Under the pieces are notes generated by a model. That model saw only the letters and a list, made by a program, of their open reading frames with translations, made no database searches and was not told the DNA's origin. A stretch of 64,000 bases of DNA from Iodobacter violaceini (lineage in GTDB: Bacteria; Pseudomonadota; Gammaproteobacteria; Burkholderiales; Chitinibacteraceae). Made by a program: the position numbers and the translations under genes. Below, piece after piece: positions 18,304 through 28,692 of the stretch; position 1 is the first letter of the stretch, and every line of letters starts with the position of its first letter. The stretch spans positions 372,001 to 436,000 of the forward strand of contig NZ_JAAOLX010000001.1 of the NCBI RefSeq assembly GCF_011601265.1, written 5' to 3'.

Positions 18304-18648
18304 ATGAGCGATCATTGCCAAAGCTGTGGCGCATGCTGCGCCCATTTCCGGGTTTCATTCTATTGGGGTGAAAGCGATGCTGCACAGGGCGGCAGCGTGC
18401 CAGCCCGCTTAACCATCCCCATCCATTCTGTTTATGTTGCCATGCGCGGCACAGACCAGCACCCCAGCCGCTGCGTGGCACTCACAGGAAAAGTAGGTGA
18501 AGCGGTCAGCTGCAGCATCTATGAGCAGCGCTCAAGCACGTGTAAAGAAGTCATGGCTGGGGATGAGCAATGTAATAAGGCGCGGCGGGCGCATAATCTA
18601 AGCCCGGTTATTGATCAGCCCCAAGAGGCTGCCGAAATACTTTGCTGA
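18304..18648 (+). CDS. YkgJ-family cysteine cluster protein
   Basis: A 114-residue protein with the family signature C-x2-C-x3-C near the N-terminus (CQSCGACCAHFRV), then SRCVAL, CSIYEQRSSTCKEV and a further Cys. Eight or more conserved cysteines suggest metal or Fe-S binding. The molecular function of the family is not established. Divergent from the HutD-like gene, with a 90-bp shared promoter region. Confidence 0.85.
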   Translation: MSDHCQSCGACCAHFRVSFYWGESDAAQGGSVPARLTIPIHSVYVAMRGTDQHPSRCVALTGKVGEAVSCSIYEQRSSTCKEVMAGDEQCNKARRAHNLSPVIDQPQEAAEILC

Positions 18649-18667
18649 TGTCCGGGAGCAAAATCCC

Positions 18668-18740
18668 GAACCACTGAGAACACGCAGAGCACAGAGGAAA
18701 CGACCGGTTTTCTCTGTGTCCTCTGTATTCTCCGTGGTTC
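18668..18740. repeat. 73-bp imperfect palindrome
   Basis: GAACCACTGAGAACACGCAG...and...TTCTCCGTGGTTC form long imperfect arms around a CGACCGG centre, with alternating CACAGAGG / CTCTGTGTCC repeats. This matches a widespread style of intergenic inverted repeat in bacteria. It sits between the YkgJ gene and sbcD, where it could act as a terminator-like barrier or be a decayed small mobile element. Confidence 0.65.
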
Positions 18741-18825
18741 AAGATTTGGGTTTTAGCGCCGGTAAGCAAGACACCCTCTCCGCCAGCCTTCATAATCCCC
18801 TCATCCTGAATGACCACTCCCCCAC

Positions 18826-20037
18826 ATGAAAATCATCCACACCTCGGACTGGCATCTGGGCCAGCATTTTATGGGCAAGACGCGCCAGGCTGAGCATCAG
18901 GCTTTTTTAGACTGGCTGCTGGCCGCTGCGATTACCCACAATGCCGACGCTATTTTGGTGGCCGGGGATATTTTCGATACCGGATCGCCGCCCAGCTATG
19001 CCCGCGAGCTTTACAACCACTTTATTGTGGCCCTCAGCAAAACCGGCGCCAGGCTGATTATTTTGGGTGGGAATCATGACTCGGTTGCCACCTTAGGCGA
19101 AAGCAAATCGCTGCTTGCTGAGCTGAACACCAGCGTGATTCCTGGCATGGCAGCGGATGCTGGCGAACAGGTTTTGCTGCTCAGGCAAAAAGACGGCAGC
19201 GCCGGGGCGGTTTTATGTGCGATACCCTTTATCCGTGCGCGCGATGTGCAGCAAAGCGTAGCGGGGCAAAGCGGCGATGAAAAGCAGCTCAGCCTGCAAG
19301 CAGGTATTTTTCAGCACTATCAAACGCTGTATCAGCGGGCATTAGCTGTGCGAAACGAGCTGAGATTGCCTGCCTTGCCCATTATCGCCACCGGCCATCT
19401 CACCACAGTTGGTGCCAGCGCCAGTGAATCGGTGCGGGAGATTTATGTTGGCGCGCTGGAAGCCTTCCCCACCAGCGCCTTTCCACCTGCTGACTATATT
19501 GCGCTGGGGCATATTCACCGCCCGCAAAAAGTAGGTGGCTTTGAGCATATCCGCTACTGCGGCTCGCCGATTCCACTGAGCTTTGATGAAGCTAAGCAGG
19601 CCAAAGAAGTGCTGCTGGTCAGCTTAGATCATCAGGGCCTGCAAGCGGTTGAGCCGCTCGCCATCCCCCGCTCTCAGCAACTGATCTCACTGCGCGGCAA
19701 TCTGGCTGAGCTGGAATTAGCCATCAGCTCTCTCGAAAAAAACGAATCAATCTGGCTGGAAGTGCTGGTCAGCAGCGATGATTACCTTAGCGACTTACAA
19801 AGCCGCATAGAAGGGCTGACAAAAGACACGCAAATAGAAGTGCTGCGCATCCGCAGAGAGCGCGGCAATGCGGCCAGCACCTGGCAAGCAGACAGCAAGG
19901 AAACGCTGGCCGAGCTGAGCCCTGCCGATGTATTTGCCCAGCGCATCGCCAGCGAAGAAATCGAAGCGCCACTCCTGATTGAGCTGGAAAAACGCTATGC
20001 ACAAACCATCACCCTATTGCAGGAGGGCAAGGCATGA
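18826..20037 (+). CDS. sbcD: exonuclease subunit SbcD
   Basis: Mn-dependent nuclease subunit of the SbcCD (Mre11-Rad50-like) complex, which opens hairpins and removes protein-blocked DNA ends. Phosphoesterase motifs are all visible: [27 protein letters not shown] and ALGHIHRPQ. At 403 residues it is full length. Its stop overlaps the sbcC start by 4 bases (ATGA), so the pair is translationally coupled. Confidence 0.96.
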   Translation: MKIIHTSDWHLGQHFMGKTRQAEHQAFLDWLLAAAITHNADAILVAGDIFDTGSPPSYARELYNHFIVALSKTGARLIILGGNHDSVATLGESKSLLAELNTSVIPGMAADAGEQVLLLRQKDGSAGAVLCAIPFIRARDVQQSVAGQSGDEKQLSLQAGIFQHYQTLYQRALAVRNELRLPALPIIATGHLTTVGASASESVREIYVGALEAFPTSAFPPADYIALGHIHRPQKVGGFEHIRYCGSPIPLSFDEAKQAKEVLLVSLDHQGLQAVEPLAIPRSQQLISLRGNLAELELAISSLEKNESIWLEVLVSSDDYLSDLQSRIEGLTKDTQIEVLRIRRERGNAASTWQADSKETLAELSPADVFAQRIASEEIEAPLLIELEKRYAQTITLLQEGKA

Positions 20038-23000
20038 AGCTGCTTAGCCTGCGTTTAAAAAACCTGAACTCTTTAAAAGGCGAGTGGAAAATCGATTTCA
20101 CCGCCGCGCCCTTTAAAGATAACGGCCTGTTTGCCATTACCGGCCCCACCGGCGCAGGTAAAACCACCCTGCTGGATGCCATCTGCCTGGCGCTTTATCA
20201 TCAAACGCCGCGCATGAGCAGTATTTCGGCCAGCAGCAATGAACTGATGACCCGCCACACCAGCGATTGCCTTGCAGAAGTCGAGTTTGAAGTGAAAGGC
20301 AGCCGCTACCGTGCTTTCTGGAGCCAGCGCCGTGCGCGTAATCTGCCCAGCGGCGCATTGCAAGCGCCCAGAGTGGAGCTGGCAGACGCCAGTGGGCAAA
20401 TCCTCTCCGATAAAATTAATGAAAAACTCAAACTCACCGAGGCCCTGACCGGCCTTGATTTTGGCCGTTTTACCAAATCCATGTTGCTGGCACAGGGTGG
20501 CTTTGCGGCCTTTTTAAATGCCGCCGCCAACGAGCGCGCCGAGCTTTTAGAAGAACTGACCGGCACCGATATTTACGGCCAGATTTCACAATCTGTGTTT
20601 GAGCAAACCCGCAGCAGCAAGCAAGCGCTCGATCAGCTGCGTGCCAAAGCATCGGGCGTAGAGCTGCTGAGCGAAGAGCAGCGCAGCGGCTTACACCAGG
20701 AAGCATTTGACTTAGCCCATACCGGGCAAGCGCTGCAAAGCCAACTCAGCCAGGTGCAAATCAACCGCCAGTGGCGCGAAGCACTGAGTAAAGCCAATCA
20801 CCAGCATGCTGAGGCTCAATCCCGCCAGCAAGAAGCCCATGCTGCACTGGCCAGCGCCCGGCCGCAGCTGGATCAGCTTGCCCGAAGCGAGCCAGCAGCC
20901 AAACTACAATTGCCATACAACACATTAAGCATGGCCACAGCGGCACTCGCCCAGACCGGGCAAGAGCTGCTGCAGCTAAGCGCAGAGCAAAACAGCGCAC
21001 TTGAAGAACACCGGGCGAGACTCTGGCAGGCGCAGCAGCTGGCGATGCAACAAAGCCAGCTAAGCCGCGCCCAGCTTAGCCAAACCCAAGCCGCGCAAAG
21101 CGCATTAATCAGCAGCCAGCGCCCCGAGCACGCAAAACTGGGCGAGCAACTGGTGGGCTGGCGGGCGCAATTTTTAAGCTTAAATAATCTGGCAAGCGGG
21201 ATGAGCAAGCTGGAAGCAGAGATCAATCAGCAAAATATCCAGGCACTGATTGAGCAACAAGCGGCAAACATTCTAAGCGTCAGCAGCCAGCAAGCAGAAA
21301 GCCAGGCGGCTGGGCTGGCAGAACACACCGCACAAGCGGCATGGCAGGCTTTGCTTTCCGGTAAAGACGAAGCGGCTTTTTGGGAGCAGAAACAAAGCTT
21401 ACTTGCGCGTGGCGCAGATATCGCTAAGCTGGCCGAGCTGGAAATCAGCAACCAAAAAACACAGCAGCAATCTGCACTGCTGGCCACCACGCTGGCCGAA
21501 AAACAGACCATGGTAAGCCAGAAAGAGCAGGCGCTGGCAATGCTCAGGCTGGTATTCAGCGATTTAAAACAACAGCTGAACGATAAGAAAAAATTGCTGG
21601 AGCAAGAACAACGCATTCAAGGGCTGGAAGCCTACCGCCAGCAATTGCAAGCCGGCGAAGCCTGCCCGCTCTGCGGGTCTCATGAGCATCCGGCCATTCA
21701 TGATTACGAGGCGCTGAATGTTTCTGCCACCACAGCAGCAATGGAGGCCAAACAAGCAGAACTGGAAAAGCTTACTGAAGAGGGGCAGGCGCTCAAGCTT
21801 GATCTCACCCGGCTGGAAGCAGAAATCAGCGCGCTGGAATCTCAGCTGCAAAATATCGCAGCTCTTAGCGCTGAGCAGCTTGAGCAGTGGAAACAGCTCT
21901 GCAGCAAGCTGGCTGCTCCCGCACCTGATTTAGCCACACTCAGCCAGCAACACGCCGCAGCCTTGCAGGATGCAGATGCCACCTTAAACCAGCTGGCCCA
22001 AATTAAAGCGCGGCTGGACGAAGCGCAAAAAGTAAAGCTGGCCGCTGAAAAAGCACTGGCTGAATGCCAGCAAGCTTTGCAACTGCTGACGCAAAAGCTG
22101 GAAAACGCACAGGCCCATCTGCAAGATTTAAACCAGAGAAAAAACAAGCTGGCCGGGCAAATAAGCACAGAAACTGAAGCATTGCGATGCTCTCTGCCCG
22201 ATCAAAAGCTTCCTGCTGACAGCAACGCTTGGCTGCAGGCGCAAGAATCACTATGGCAAGGCTGGCAAGCCGCGCAGCAACAGTTGCAAAAGCTGGCACA
22301 AGATTTAATTGTTCAGCAGCAGGCCGTCAATGCCGCTGAAGAGGCAAAAAACACCTGGCAAAAATGCTGGCAGGATACGGGCGCGGCAGCACAGCCCCCC
22401 CTGCCCGCCTCACCTCAGCCAGCAGCTGATCTAGCCGCGTGCATCACGCAGATCAACCGCCTGCAAGAGCAGATTAATCAGCAAAAAGGCCGTGAAATCA
22501 CCTTGCAAAAGCGCAGGCAAGAGCATGAGGAGCAGCTGCAGCACGCCAGCAGTGCATGGCTGGCCGCGCTGGCTGCCAGCCCTTTTGCTGATGAAGCGGC
22601 ATTTATGGCCGCACGCCTCGAAGACGATCAGCGCAATGCATTAAGTGCGCTCAAACAGCAGCTCGATACCGCACTGATCAGTGCCAGCACCCTGCTCAGC
22701 AGCGCGGAACAAATCTTAACGCCGCTGCAGGCAGAGGCCAAAACAACGCTTGAAATACCTGAACTGGATGAGCAGCTGGCCAGCCTCAGTGCAGAAATCA
22801 GCCAGCTGGCGCAGCGCCAGGGCGAAATTCGCGGGGCATTGCTGGGTGACGATGCAAGGCGCAGCGGCCAGGCAGCACTGTTTGCTGAGATTGCAGCCAT
22901 GAGCGTGGATTTCGATTACTGGCAGCACCTCAACAGCCTGATTGGCTCGGCTGATGGTGCAAAATATCGCAAATTTGCACAGGGCTTAACGCTGGATCAT

Positions 23001-23435
23001 CTGATTCATCTGGCCAACCGTCAGCTGGAGCGCCTGCATGGCCGCTACCAGCTGATGCGTAAAAGCACAGGTGAGCTGGAGCTGGGGATTATCGACACAT
23101 GGCAAGGCGATGTGGCACGAGACACCAAAACATTATCGGGCGGCGAAAGCTTTTTGGTCAGCCTGGCTCTGGCCCTGGCGCTGTCTGATCTGGTGAGCCA
23201 CAAAACATCGATTGACTCGCTGTTTTTAGACGAAGGCTTTGGCACGCTGGACGGCGAAACACTGGAAATCGCCCTCGACGCGCTCGACCATCTCAATGCC
23301 AGCGGCAAAATGATAGGCATCATCAGCCACGTAGAAGCCCTGAAAGAACGTATCCCCGTGCAGCTAAAAATCCATAAATCAGCAGGGCTGGGGCTGAGCC
23401 AGATGGGCAAGCAGTATGCGTTTTCAGGGGGGTAA
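20034..23435 (+). CDS. sbcC: exonuclease subunit SbcC
   Basis: 1133-residue SMC/Rad50-type ATPase. Walker A is [16 protein letters not shown] near residue 35. Two long glutamine/alanine-rich coiled coils flank a zinc hook [10 protein letters not shown] at about 545. The C-terminal head has the signature [20 protein letters not shown] and Walker [13 protein letters not shown]. It bridges DNA ends and gates the SbcD nuclease. Coupled to sbcD; no terminator is obvious directly downstream, but a CACAGGGTTGTGCCC hairpin follows the stop. Confidence 0.96.
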   Translation: MKLLSLRLKNLNSLKGEWKIDFTAAPFKDNGLFAITGPTGAGKTTLLDAICLALYHQTPRMSSISASSNELMTRHTSDCLAEVEFEVKGSRYRAFWSQRRARNLPSGALQAPRVELADASGQILSDKINEKLKLTEALTGLDFGRFTKSMLLAQGGFAAFLNAAANERAELLEELTGTDIYGQISQSVFEQTRSSKQALDQLRAKASGVELLSEEQRSGLHQEAFDLAHTGQALQSQLSQVQINRQWREALSKANHQHAEAQSRQQEAHAALASARPQLDQLARSEPAAKLQLPYNTLSMATAALAQTGQELLQLSAEQNSALEEHRARLWQAQQLAMQQSQLSRAQLSQTQAAQSALISSQRPEHAKLGEQLVGWRAQFLSLNNLASGMSKLEAEINQQNIQALIEQQAANILSVSSQQAESQAAGLAEHTAQAAWQALLSGKDEAAFWEQKQSLLARGADIAKLAELEISNQKTQQQSALLATTLAEKQTMVSQKEQALAMLRLVFSDLKQQLNDKKKLLEQEQRIQGLEAYRQQLQAGEACPLCGSHEHPAIHDYEALNVSATTAAMEAKQAELEKLTEEGQALKLDLTRLEAEISALESQLQNIAALSAEQLEQWKQLCSKLAAPAPDLATLSQQHAAALQDADATLNQLAQIKARLDEAQKVKLAAEKALAECQQALQLLTQKLENAQAHLQDLNQRKNKLAGQISTETEALRCSLPDQKLPADSNAWLQAQESLWQGWQAAQQQLQKLAQDLIVQQQAVNAAEEAKNTWQKCWQDTGAAAQPPLPASPQPAADLAACITQINRLQEQINQQKGREITLQKRRQEHEEQLQHASSAWLAALAASPFADEAAFMAARLEDDQRNALSALKQQLDTALISASTLLSSAEQILTPLQAEAKTTLEIPELDEQLASLSAEISQLAQRQGEIRGALLGDDARRSGQAALFAEIAAMSVDFDYWQHLNSLIGSADGAKYRKFAQGLTLDHLIHLANRQLERLHGRYQLMRKSTGELELGIIDTWQGDVARDTKTLSGGESFLVSLALALALSDLVSHKTSIDSLFLDEGFGTLDGETLEIALDALDHLNASGKMIGIISHVEALKERIPVQLKIHKSAGLGLSQMGKQYAFSGG

Positions 23436-23692
23436 ATGCAGGGTAGGCACAGGGTTGTGCCCACAGAGCCATAGAAGACAAAAGATCTGCAGACACAAAG
23501 ATCAGTGAGTACACAAAAAAAACCATTAAATAGTTACACGGAGGTTGAAACTCATTCTATGGCTCAACTTTTAGCTTCATTTTAGTGCTGCAGTCTCCCC
23601 CTTTATCAAAGCTATGTCTGCGTTAACAGTTAAAAGCTGAAATTATGATTTGTTATTCGCAAACAGTGACAAATGCAATACACGCGCTCTTT

Positions 23693-23940
23693 GCACGGGG
23701 CTTTAGGGTCCCCTTGAAGCACGCCGAAGCGAGGAACAAGCGGATCGGGGTTTCGGAAAAGGGGTAGCGAGGCAGCGAGCGAGCAGCCTTTTTCGCCGAG
23801 CCGATTATCCGCAGTGAGGGACCTTCGTGCTTTTGGGGTTGCGGCTTGGCTTCGTTTCTTGGCCGTTCAAGAAAGGAAGGCCCCCGCGGTGGCTACCGCT
23901 CCAAAATCAACGTGCCGAAGGCACTAAAAAGGTCTTTTTG
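23693..23940 (+). repeat. dispersed intergenic repeat, copy B
   Basis: Runs from GCACGGGGCTTTAGGGTCCCC to the GTGCCGAAGGCAC hairpin followed by TAAAAAGGTCTTTTT, which looks like an intrinsic terminator. It has the same order of blocks as 12491-12722 (opposite orientation) and 36291-36536 (same orientation, closest). It occupies the middle of the 685-bp gap between sbcC and the next gene; no reading frame in the gap looks coding. Confidence 0.8.
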
Positions 23941-24120
23941 ACTTTAGTTGGCGCACATGAGGTGAAGCCCGCCAGATTTTGCTATGACGTACGATAAAAG
24001 CGGCGGGTTTTCCCCCTGCGAAAAGCGGCTTAAGTTGCTTGAGAGGGCAACCTCTCATCCCCTCTGGCATAAATCATGCTGATCGCATCTTTCCTTCTGC
24101 ATTCACTAAAGGGAAATATC

Positions 24121-25143
24121 ATGCGTATCGAGCAGAGTGATTTAAAGCTCACCAGCCATCAGGCCAGCAGCAGCGAAAGCTGGAAATCCTTGCAAATAGC
24201 GGAAGGGTCCGCTTCGGCAGATCCATCGCAAACCCCGTTTTCAGCGTTTTTTAATCAGGAATTATCCGCCCTTGCCCGCTTTGCGCCGCAAACAGACGCT
24301 AAACAGGAAGAAGCCTTGCAGGCGGTGGATAAAAGCCAGGCGCAGCGTTTTCAATCTTTATGGGAAATGCTGTTTGGCAATCACACCAGCAGCCAGCCAG
24401 CGGCCACTTGCCCGGACAAATCCACGGCGGCGGAGTCCGGTGCCGGCAGCCCGGCCACACCCAAGCCGCAGCCCATTACCCTGCAAGTGCTGGCTGTTGA
24501 GCACAACAAAACCACCGAGAGCTGCAGTTTTAATGCCAGCGGCAAGGTTTGCCTGCAAGATGGCAGCACGCGGCAATTTGACGTTGCTTATCAGAATGCC
24601 CAAAGCAGCGAGAGCACTAAAATACTGGGGGCACAGTGGCTTACATTAAAAGACCCGCTGGTGCTTGATATGGGGCCAGCCACCACGAAGCTCAGCCAGC
24701 AAAGTGTGGATTTTGATTTAGATAATGATGGCAAAAAAGAAAGCATGCGCCTGCCTGATGCCAGCTCTGGCCTGCTGTTTTTAGACAAAAACCAGAATGG
24801 CATCGCCGATAATGGCAGTGAACTGTTTGGCCCGCAAAGCGGTAATGGCTTTAATGATTTGGCCAGACTGGATGAGGACCACAATGGCTGGATAGACGAA
24901 GGCGATGCAGCTTATAAAGATCTGAAACTCTGGCAAAGCGGTGATCAGCCTGCCGGGCGGGTGCAAACACTGGCGCAAGCTGGCGTAGGTGCCATGGCCA
25001 CCGCCAGCGTGCAAACGGAATATGGCATGAAAGAAAACGAGCAGTTACTTGGCCAGATTCGCGCCAGCAGCGTATGGCTTGGTGAGCATGGCGGAGCAGG
25101 CAGCGTGCGCCAGATTGATCTGGCCACCAAACCAGCCGCCTGA
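24121..25143 (+). CDS. hypothetical protein with EF-hand-like calcium-binding motifs
   Basis: A 340-residue protein of unknown function. The N-terminal half is polar with no signal peptide. The second half has acidic loops of EF-hand/dockerin type: DLDNDGKKESMRLPD, LDKNQNGIADNGSELFGP and LDEDHNGWIDEGDAAYKDL. The ELFGP...GFNDLARLD pattern recurs in large calcium-binding exported proteins, where it precedes a type I secretion tail; no such tail or RTX nonapeptides are present here. The ATG at 24121 after AAAGGGA is the likely start. Isolated gene. Confidence 0.75.
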   Translation: MRIEQSDLKLTSHQASSSESWKSLQIAEGSASADPSQTPFSAFFNQELSALARFAPQTDAKQEEALQAVDKSQAQRFQSLWEMLFGNHTSSQPAATCPDKSTAAESGAGSPATPKPQPITLQVLAVEHNKTTESCSFNASGKVCLQDGSTRQFDVAYQNAQSSESTKILGAQWLTLKDPLVLDMGPATTKLSQQSVDFDLDNDGKKESMRLPDASSGLLFLDKNQNGIADNGSELFGPQSGNGFNDLARLDEDHNGWIDEGDAAYKDLKLWQSGDQPAGRVQTLAQAGVGAMATASVQTEYGMKENEQLLGQIRASSVWLGEHGGAGSVRQIDLATKPAA

Positions 25144-25162
25144 ATGATTTCTTTAAAAACAA

Positions 25163-25186
25163 CAGGGGGCGCAGCTGCGCCCCCTG
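25163..25186. terminator. shared terminator between convergent genes
   Basis: CAGGGGGCGC-AGCT-GCGCCCCCTG is a perfect 10-bp stem. A T-rich run follows on the minus strand (TTGTTTTTAAAG), so it best serves the leftward mgtE, and it may also serve the rightward gene ending at 25143. Confidence 0.75.
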
Positions 25187-25209
25187 TAAAACAATGACTG
25201 CAGGCTAAA

Positions 25210-26586
25210 TTACTTGATCAGATGCCCGAGAAACGCATAAGCAAAGCCAAAGTAAATAAAGACGCCGAGTAAATCCATGATTGAGGTAATTAAAGGTGCG
25301 CTCAGTGTGGCCGGGTCCGCACGCATCAGGCGGGCACCGAAAGGCAGCAGAGCACCAATAATGCCGCCAGCGGCTGTACAAACCATCATGCTCAGACCAA
25401 TCACCATCAGGATGTCAAAGTTCATTGCGTCCTTGCTGAAATAAGCCAGTATGGTTTCCAGAATACCAATCACAATGGCAATCGCCAAAGCCACAGGTAT
25501 TTCGCGCTTAATCACAAACCAGACGTCTTTCCAGCAGAGGCGCACTTCACCGAGAGCCATGGCCCGCAGCACCAGGGTGGCAGACTGGCTGCCGGTGTTG
25601 CCGCCCATATCCACAATGGGCGCCAAAAACGCGGCCAGAATAATCACTTCGCTGATTAAATCTTCCTGCTGCGATACAAAGGTACTGGTGATGATGCCAA
25701 AACCGGTAAGGATAATCAGCCACAGCACCCGCACTTTAAATAATTGCCGGATGCTTGAATCACGCAGACTAAGATCCGCCCCGCCGCCCGATGCGGTACC
25801 GCCAAACTGAGACAAGCGCGTTGCGTCCTGCTCTTTTTCAATATCCATCGCATCATCAACGGTCATGATGCCGATCATGCGCTCATTCTGATCCAGCACG
25901 GGTATTGCCAATAAATCATAGCGGCGGATCAGTTCAGCAGCCTCTGCGGCTGGCCATTCTGCACGGGCAAAAACCGAATTGGTTTTCATCATTTCATCCA
26001 CCCGCATCTCTGGCCTTGCCAGCACTAATTCCCGCAAGGAAACGGTACCCAGTAACTGCCTGCCCTCATTCACCACATACACCACATAAATGGTTTCTTT
26101 ATCCGGTGCGCCCTGGCGCAAGGACAGCAAAGCCTGCTCTGCCGTCTGCTGCGATGTGATTGTGGCATATTCAGAAGTGGTGGCAGAGCCCACCGAGCCT
26201 TCAGGAAAAGACGCCAGATTCAGAATATCGTCGCGCTCTGCCTTGGCCAGCGCAGGCAGCAGCAGCTCTTTTTTTTCTGCATTTAAGCGGTTAAAAATAT
26301 CGGCGCGTTTATCTGAAGCCAGCAGCTCAAACAAATTAACCACGATATCTGCAGGTAAAGCAGCGAGAATTTTGTCTTGTACCGGGGCCGCAAAATGGGC
26401 AAACAAAGCGCAGCGGGCGGCAGGATCAAGCGCTCGCAACAATTGCGCAATTTGCGCGATGGGATGAGCTTCTAAAACATCGGCCATATCGGCCAGAGGG
26501 GTGCTGCGGGCCAGCCTTGCAAAGGCCTGGCTATCGTATTGGCGCAGCATAGCCTGAATGGCGTTTGATAATTCATGGTGCTTCAT
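25210..26586 (-). CDS. mgtE: magnesium transporter MgtE
   Basis: A 458-residue Mg2+ channel. The N-terminal superhelical domain (about 20-130, including ADIFNRLNAEKKELLLPALAKAERDDILNLASFPEGSVG) is followed by two CBS domains (about 135-255) that sense cytosolic Mg2+. Five C-terminal TM helices contain the pore motif AAFLAPIVDMGGNTGSQSATLVLRA. Conserved and full length. Upstream lies a long inverted repeat (26764-26849) that could be part of its leader. Confidence 0.95.
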   Translation of the reverse strand: MKHHELSNAIQAMLRQYDSQAFARLARSTPLADMADVLEAHPIAQIAQLLRALDPAARCALFAHFAAPVQDKILAALPADIVVNLFELLASDKRADIFNRLNAEKKELLLPALAKAERDDILNLASFPEGSVGSATTSEYATITSQQTAEQALLSLRQGAPDKETIYVVYVVNEGRQLLGTVSLRELVLARPEMRVDEMMKTNSVFARAEWPAAEAAELIRRYDLLAIPVLDQNERMIGIMTVDDAMDIEKEQDATRLSQFGGTASGGGADLSLRDSSIRQLFKVRVLWLIILTGFGIITSTFVSQQEDLISEVIILAAFLAPIVDMGGNTGSQSATLVLRAMALGEVRLCWKDVWFVIKREIPVALAIAIVIGILETILAYFSKDAMNFDILMVIGLSMMVCTAAGGIIGALLPFGARLMRADPATLSAPLITSIMDLLGVFIYFGFAYAFLGHLIK

Positions 26587-27106
26587 AGAGTCGATATCCT
26601 TCAGCGGCAGCGCGCATCAGGACACCTCTCAATTTTTAAACGAGGGGAGGCCTTCCGCGCAATGCCGGAATAATTTTAAAAAGTGAATTCCAGTTAAAAC
26701 AACAACCGGGAGGCTCTGGGTCCATCTTGCTTCGGGTTTCCTGTGTTTAAAAAAAAGGCAGATGCCAGGGTCTGTTGACGTTTCATTCACAATTGCGCTG
26801 AGCCGGAAAACGGCCAGGCACAAGGCATGCGACGAAAGCAGACCCTGGCTAAAAAGAAATTAATCTCATTAACATCATCCCTGCGGGGCGCTTTTTATCA
26901 TTATTTTCACTTTGGCCGGTAGGCGAATTAGTACCACTTTCAGCATCTGAGCTAAATGATCGTCATATTGTAAATATCACCTGAATATTCCACCCCAAAA
27001 CGACCCGATCAGCATTTATTCACTCAATAAATCAATATCTTATGAAAAAAAGATAATGCATTTTGGGTAAAGACATGGATTCATGTTTCAGCGAAAGTAC
27101 AGATCA
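26587..27106. other. long non-coding gap upstream of mgtE
   Basis: About 520 bp with no convincing gene. It contains the 86-bp inverted-repeat element at 26764-26849, and a run AAAAAAAA just to its left that reads as a U-tract on the mgtE strand. The remainder up to 27106 is AT-rich. I looked for the conserved M-box (ykoK) magnesium-riboswitch sequence and did not recognise it. Confidence 0.5.
26764..26849. repeat. inverted-repeat element, MITE-like or structured mgtE leader
   Basis: GCCAGGGTCTG and CAGACCCTGGC are perfect 11-bp inverted ends around an interior with a smaller hairpin (GCCGGAAAACGGC). On the minus strand the right arm is followed by ATCTGCCTTTTTTTT, so in the mgtE transcript it could fold as a long-stem terminator. 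The GGGTCTGTTGACG end also looks like a transposon terminus. Which of the two cannot be decided from one copy. Confidence 0.5.
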
Positions 27107-27289
27107 TTAAGTTAAGCCCCAGGCATAAATGCTTTCAACATCTTTGCAACAGTCTTCCTCATCCAGCTTGACCCAGGCGGCAAGCCAGCCTAAATTGCCA
27201 CTTCCATTCACCGACCGGGGACAAGCCATGAATACATCTGCGCCTATTTCTACTGCGGTCGGATATCTCAGCAAGGCATAAACCGCCAC
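27107..27289 (-). CDS. doubtful 60-residue ORF, possible gene remnant
   Basis: GTG-initiated frame upstream of rsgA on the opposite strand. The amino-acid composition (AWVKLDEEDCCKDVESIYAWG) looks more like protein than noise, but I recognise no family, there is no good ribosome site, and it may be the tail of a decayed gene. Confidence 0.25.
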   Translation of the reverse strand: MAVYALLRYPTAVEIGADVFMACPRSVNGSGNLGWLAAWVKLDEEDCCKDVESIYAWGLT

Positions 27290-27369
27290 TTTTATCCGAC
27301 CGGCCCAGCTTCTTGCCTGGCAGCCCCTGCGCTGCGCTAGGCTTTCTGACTCGTCTTTCGGATAAGACC

Positions 27370-28434
27370 ATGTACCCCTCTATAGAAAAATTGCGTGCGA
27401 TCGGCTTCGACCAGCACGCTTTACAAGCATTTCACCTTATTCAATCAGAGCCAGGCAGCAGCCCGCTGCAGCTGGCCCGAATCAGCAATATTCAGCGTGA
27501 TCGCTTTATGCTGCACGATGGTGCATCTGAACAGCCTGCACAGCTGCGGCCTGCGCTTTATCATGCGCTGCAAAGCCGGGCTGAAACGCTGGCCGTGGGC
27601 GATTGGGTGCTGTTCAGCCAGCAGGATCACGCATGGATAGAAAACATTCTTCCGGCAAAAAATCGCCTCAGCCGCCGTAATACCGAAGGGCAAAAACAAG
27701 CTTTAGTCGCCAATATTGATCTGGCCCTGCTGGTAATGGGGCTGGATCACGATTTTAATTTGCGCCGCCTGGATCGCTATCTCACCCTTTGTATTGCCAA
27801 TGATGTAACCCCGCTGCTGGTGCTCAGCAAGGCCGATTGCTCACCACAGGCGGCAGAGAAAATGGCTCAGGCCCGTGCCCACCTGCCCGCCCATATCGGG
27901 CTGCTGGCGCTGGATGGCCGGGGAGATTCTGCAAGAGAAGCTTTATTACCCTGGCTGGCTGCAGGCCAGACCGTGGTGCTGCTTGGCTCATCCGGCGCAG
28001 GTAAAAGCACACTGACCAACACCCTGATCAGCGCCCGGGTGCAGGACACAGGTGCAGTACGCATGGATGACAGCCGGGGGCGGCACACAACCACCTCGCG
28101 CAGCCTGCACCTTTGCCCCAATGGCGCTTGCATTATTGATACGCCGGGTTTGCGCACCATCAGCCTGGATAGCGATGAAGCAGGCATCCACGCCGCTTTT
28201 GCCGATATTACGGCGCAGGCGGCCCTATGCCGTTTCAGGGATTGCCAGCATCAGGATGAGCCTGGCTGCGCTGTGCGCGGGCAAATCAGCAGCGACAGGC
28301 TAAAAAGCTTTCATAAACTGCTGCGGGAGCAAAGCAGAGAAAGCCAGACGCCCTTGCAAAAACAAGCACAGCTGGCCAAATGGAAAATCATCAGCAAAAG
28401 CGCCAGAAACAAAAGGAAAAGCCATATCGATTAA
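27370..28434 (+). CDS. rsgA: ribosome small-subunit-dependent GTPase RsgA
   Basis: Late 30S assembly GTPase of about 354 residues. An N-terminal OB-fold precedes a circularly permuted GTPase domain: the guanine-specificity motif LSKAD comes before the P-loop LLGSSGAGKSTLTNTLI, then switch II DTPGLRTI. The C-terminal zinc knuckle is visible as CRFRDCQHQDEPGCAV. I choose the ATG at 27370 (MYPSIEKLRAIGF), with GGATAAG upstream; the frame is open 19 codons further. The extended N-terminus relative to E. coli fits the shorter RsgA-like homologues found as second copies in some proteobacteria. Confidence 0.92.
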   Translation: MYPSIEKLRAIGFDQHALQAFHLIQSEPGSSPLQLARISNIQRDRFMLHDGASEQPAQLRPALYHALQSRAETLAVGDWVLFSQQDHAWIENILPAKNRLSRRNTEGQKQALVANIDLALLVMGLDHDFNLRRLDRYLTLCIANDVTPLLVLSKADCSPQAAEKMAQARAHLPAHIGLLALDGRGDSAREALLPWLAAGQTVVLLGSSGAGKSTLTNTLISARVQDTGAVRMDDSRGRHTTTSRSLHLCPNGACIIDTPGLRTISLDSDEAGIHAAFADITAQAALCRFRDCQHQDEPGCAVRGQISSDRLKSFHKLLREQSRESQTPLQKQAQLAKWKIISKSARNKRKSHID

Positions 28435-28538
28435 TCCACTGCAGACAGCAGGCTTGCCTTAACCAGCAGACAAGAGCAGCCTTAACTACCTGCCAGGCTG
28501 AAGCCCACTCGATTCACTAACATCGCATTCAATAAGCA

Positions 28539-28565
28539 GGTACGAAACGCCGGGCGTTTCGTACC
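28539..28565. repeat. perfect 12-bp hairpin
   Basis: GGTACGAAACGC-CGG-GCGTTTCGTACC lies 104 bp after rsgA, flanked by AGCA and TGCT that extend the symmetry. There is no U-tract on either side, so it is more like a protein site or repeat palindrome than an intrinsic terminator. Confidence 0.55.
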
Positions 28566-28692
28566 TCATTGCTTAAACCAATAAATAGGCTGGCAGCCTG
28601 TGCCGCCTGTCGTCAGGCCTCGTAAAAACTAGATCCTGGTCAAAAAGAAAGCCGCTTAATCCGCTACACTTCGGCCTTTTTTGCTGAAAACA

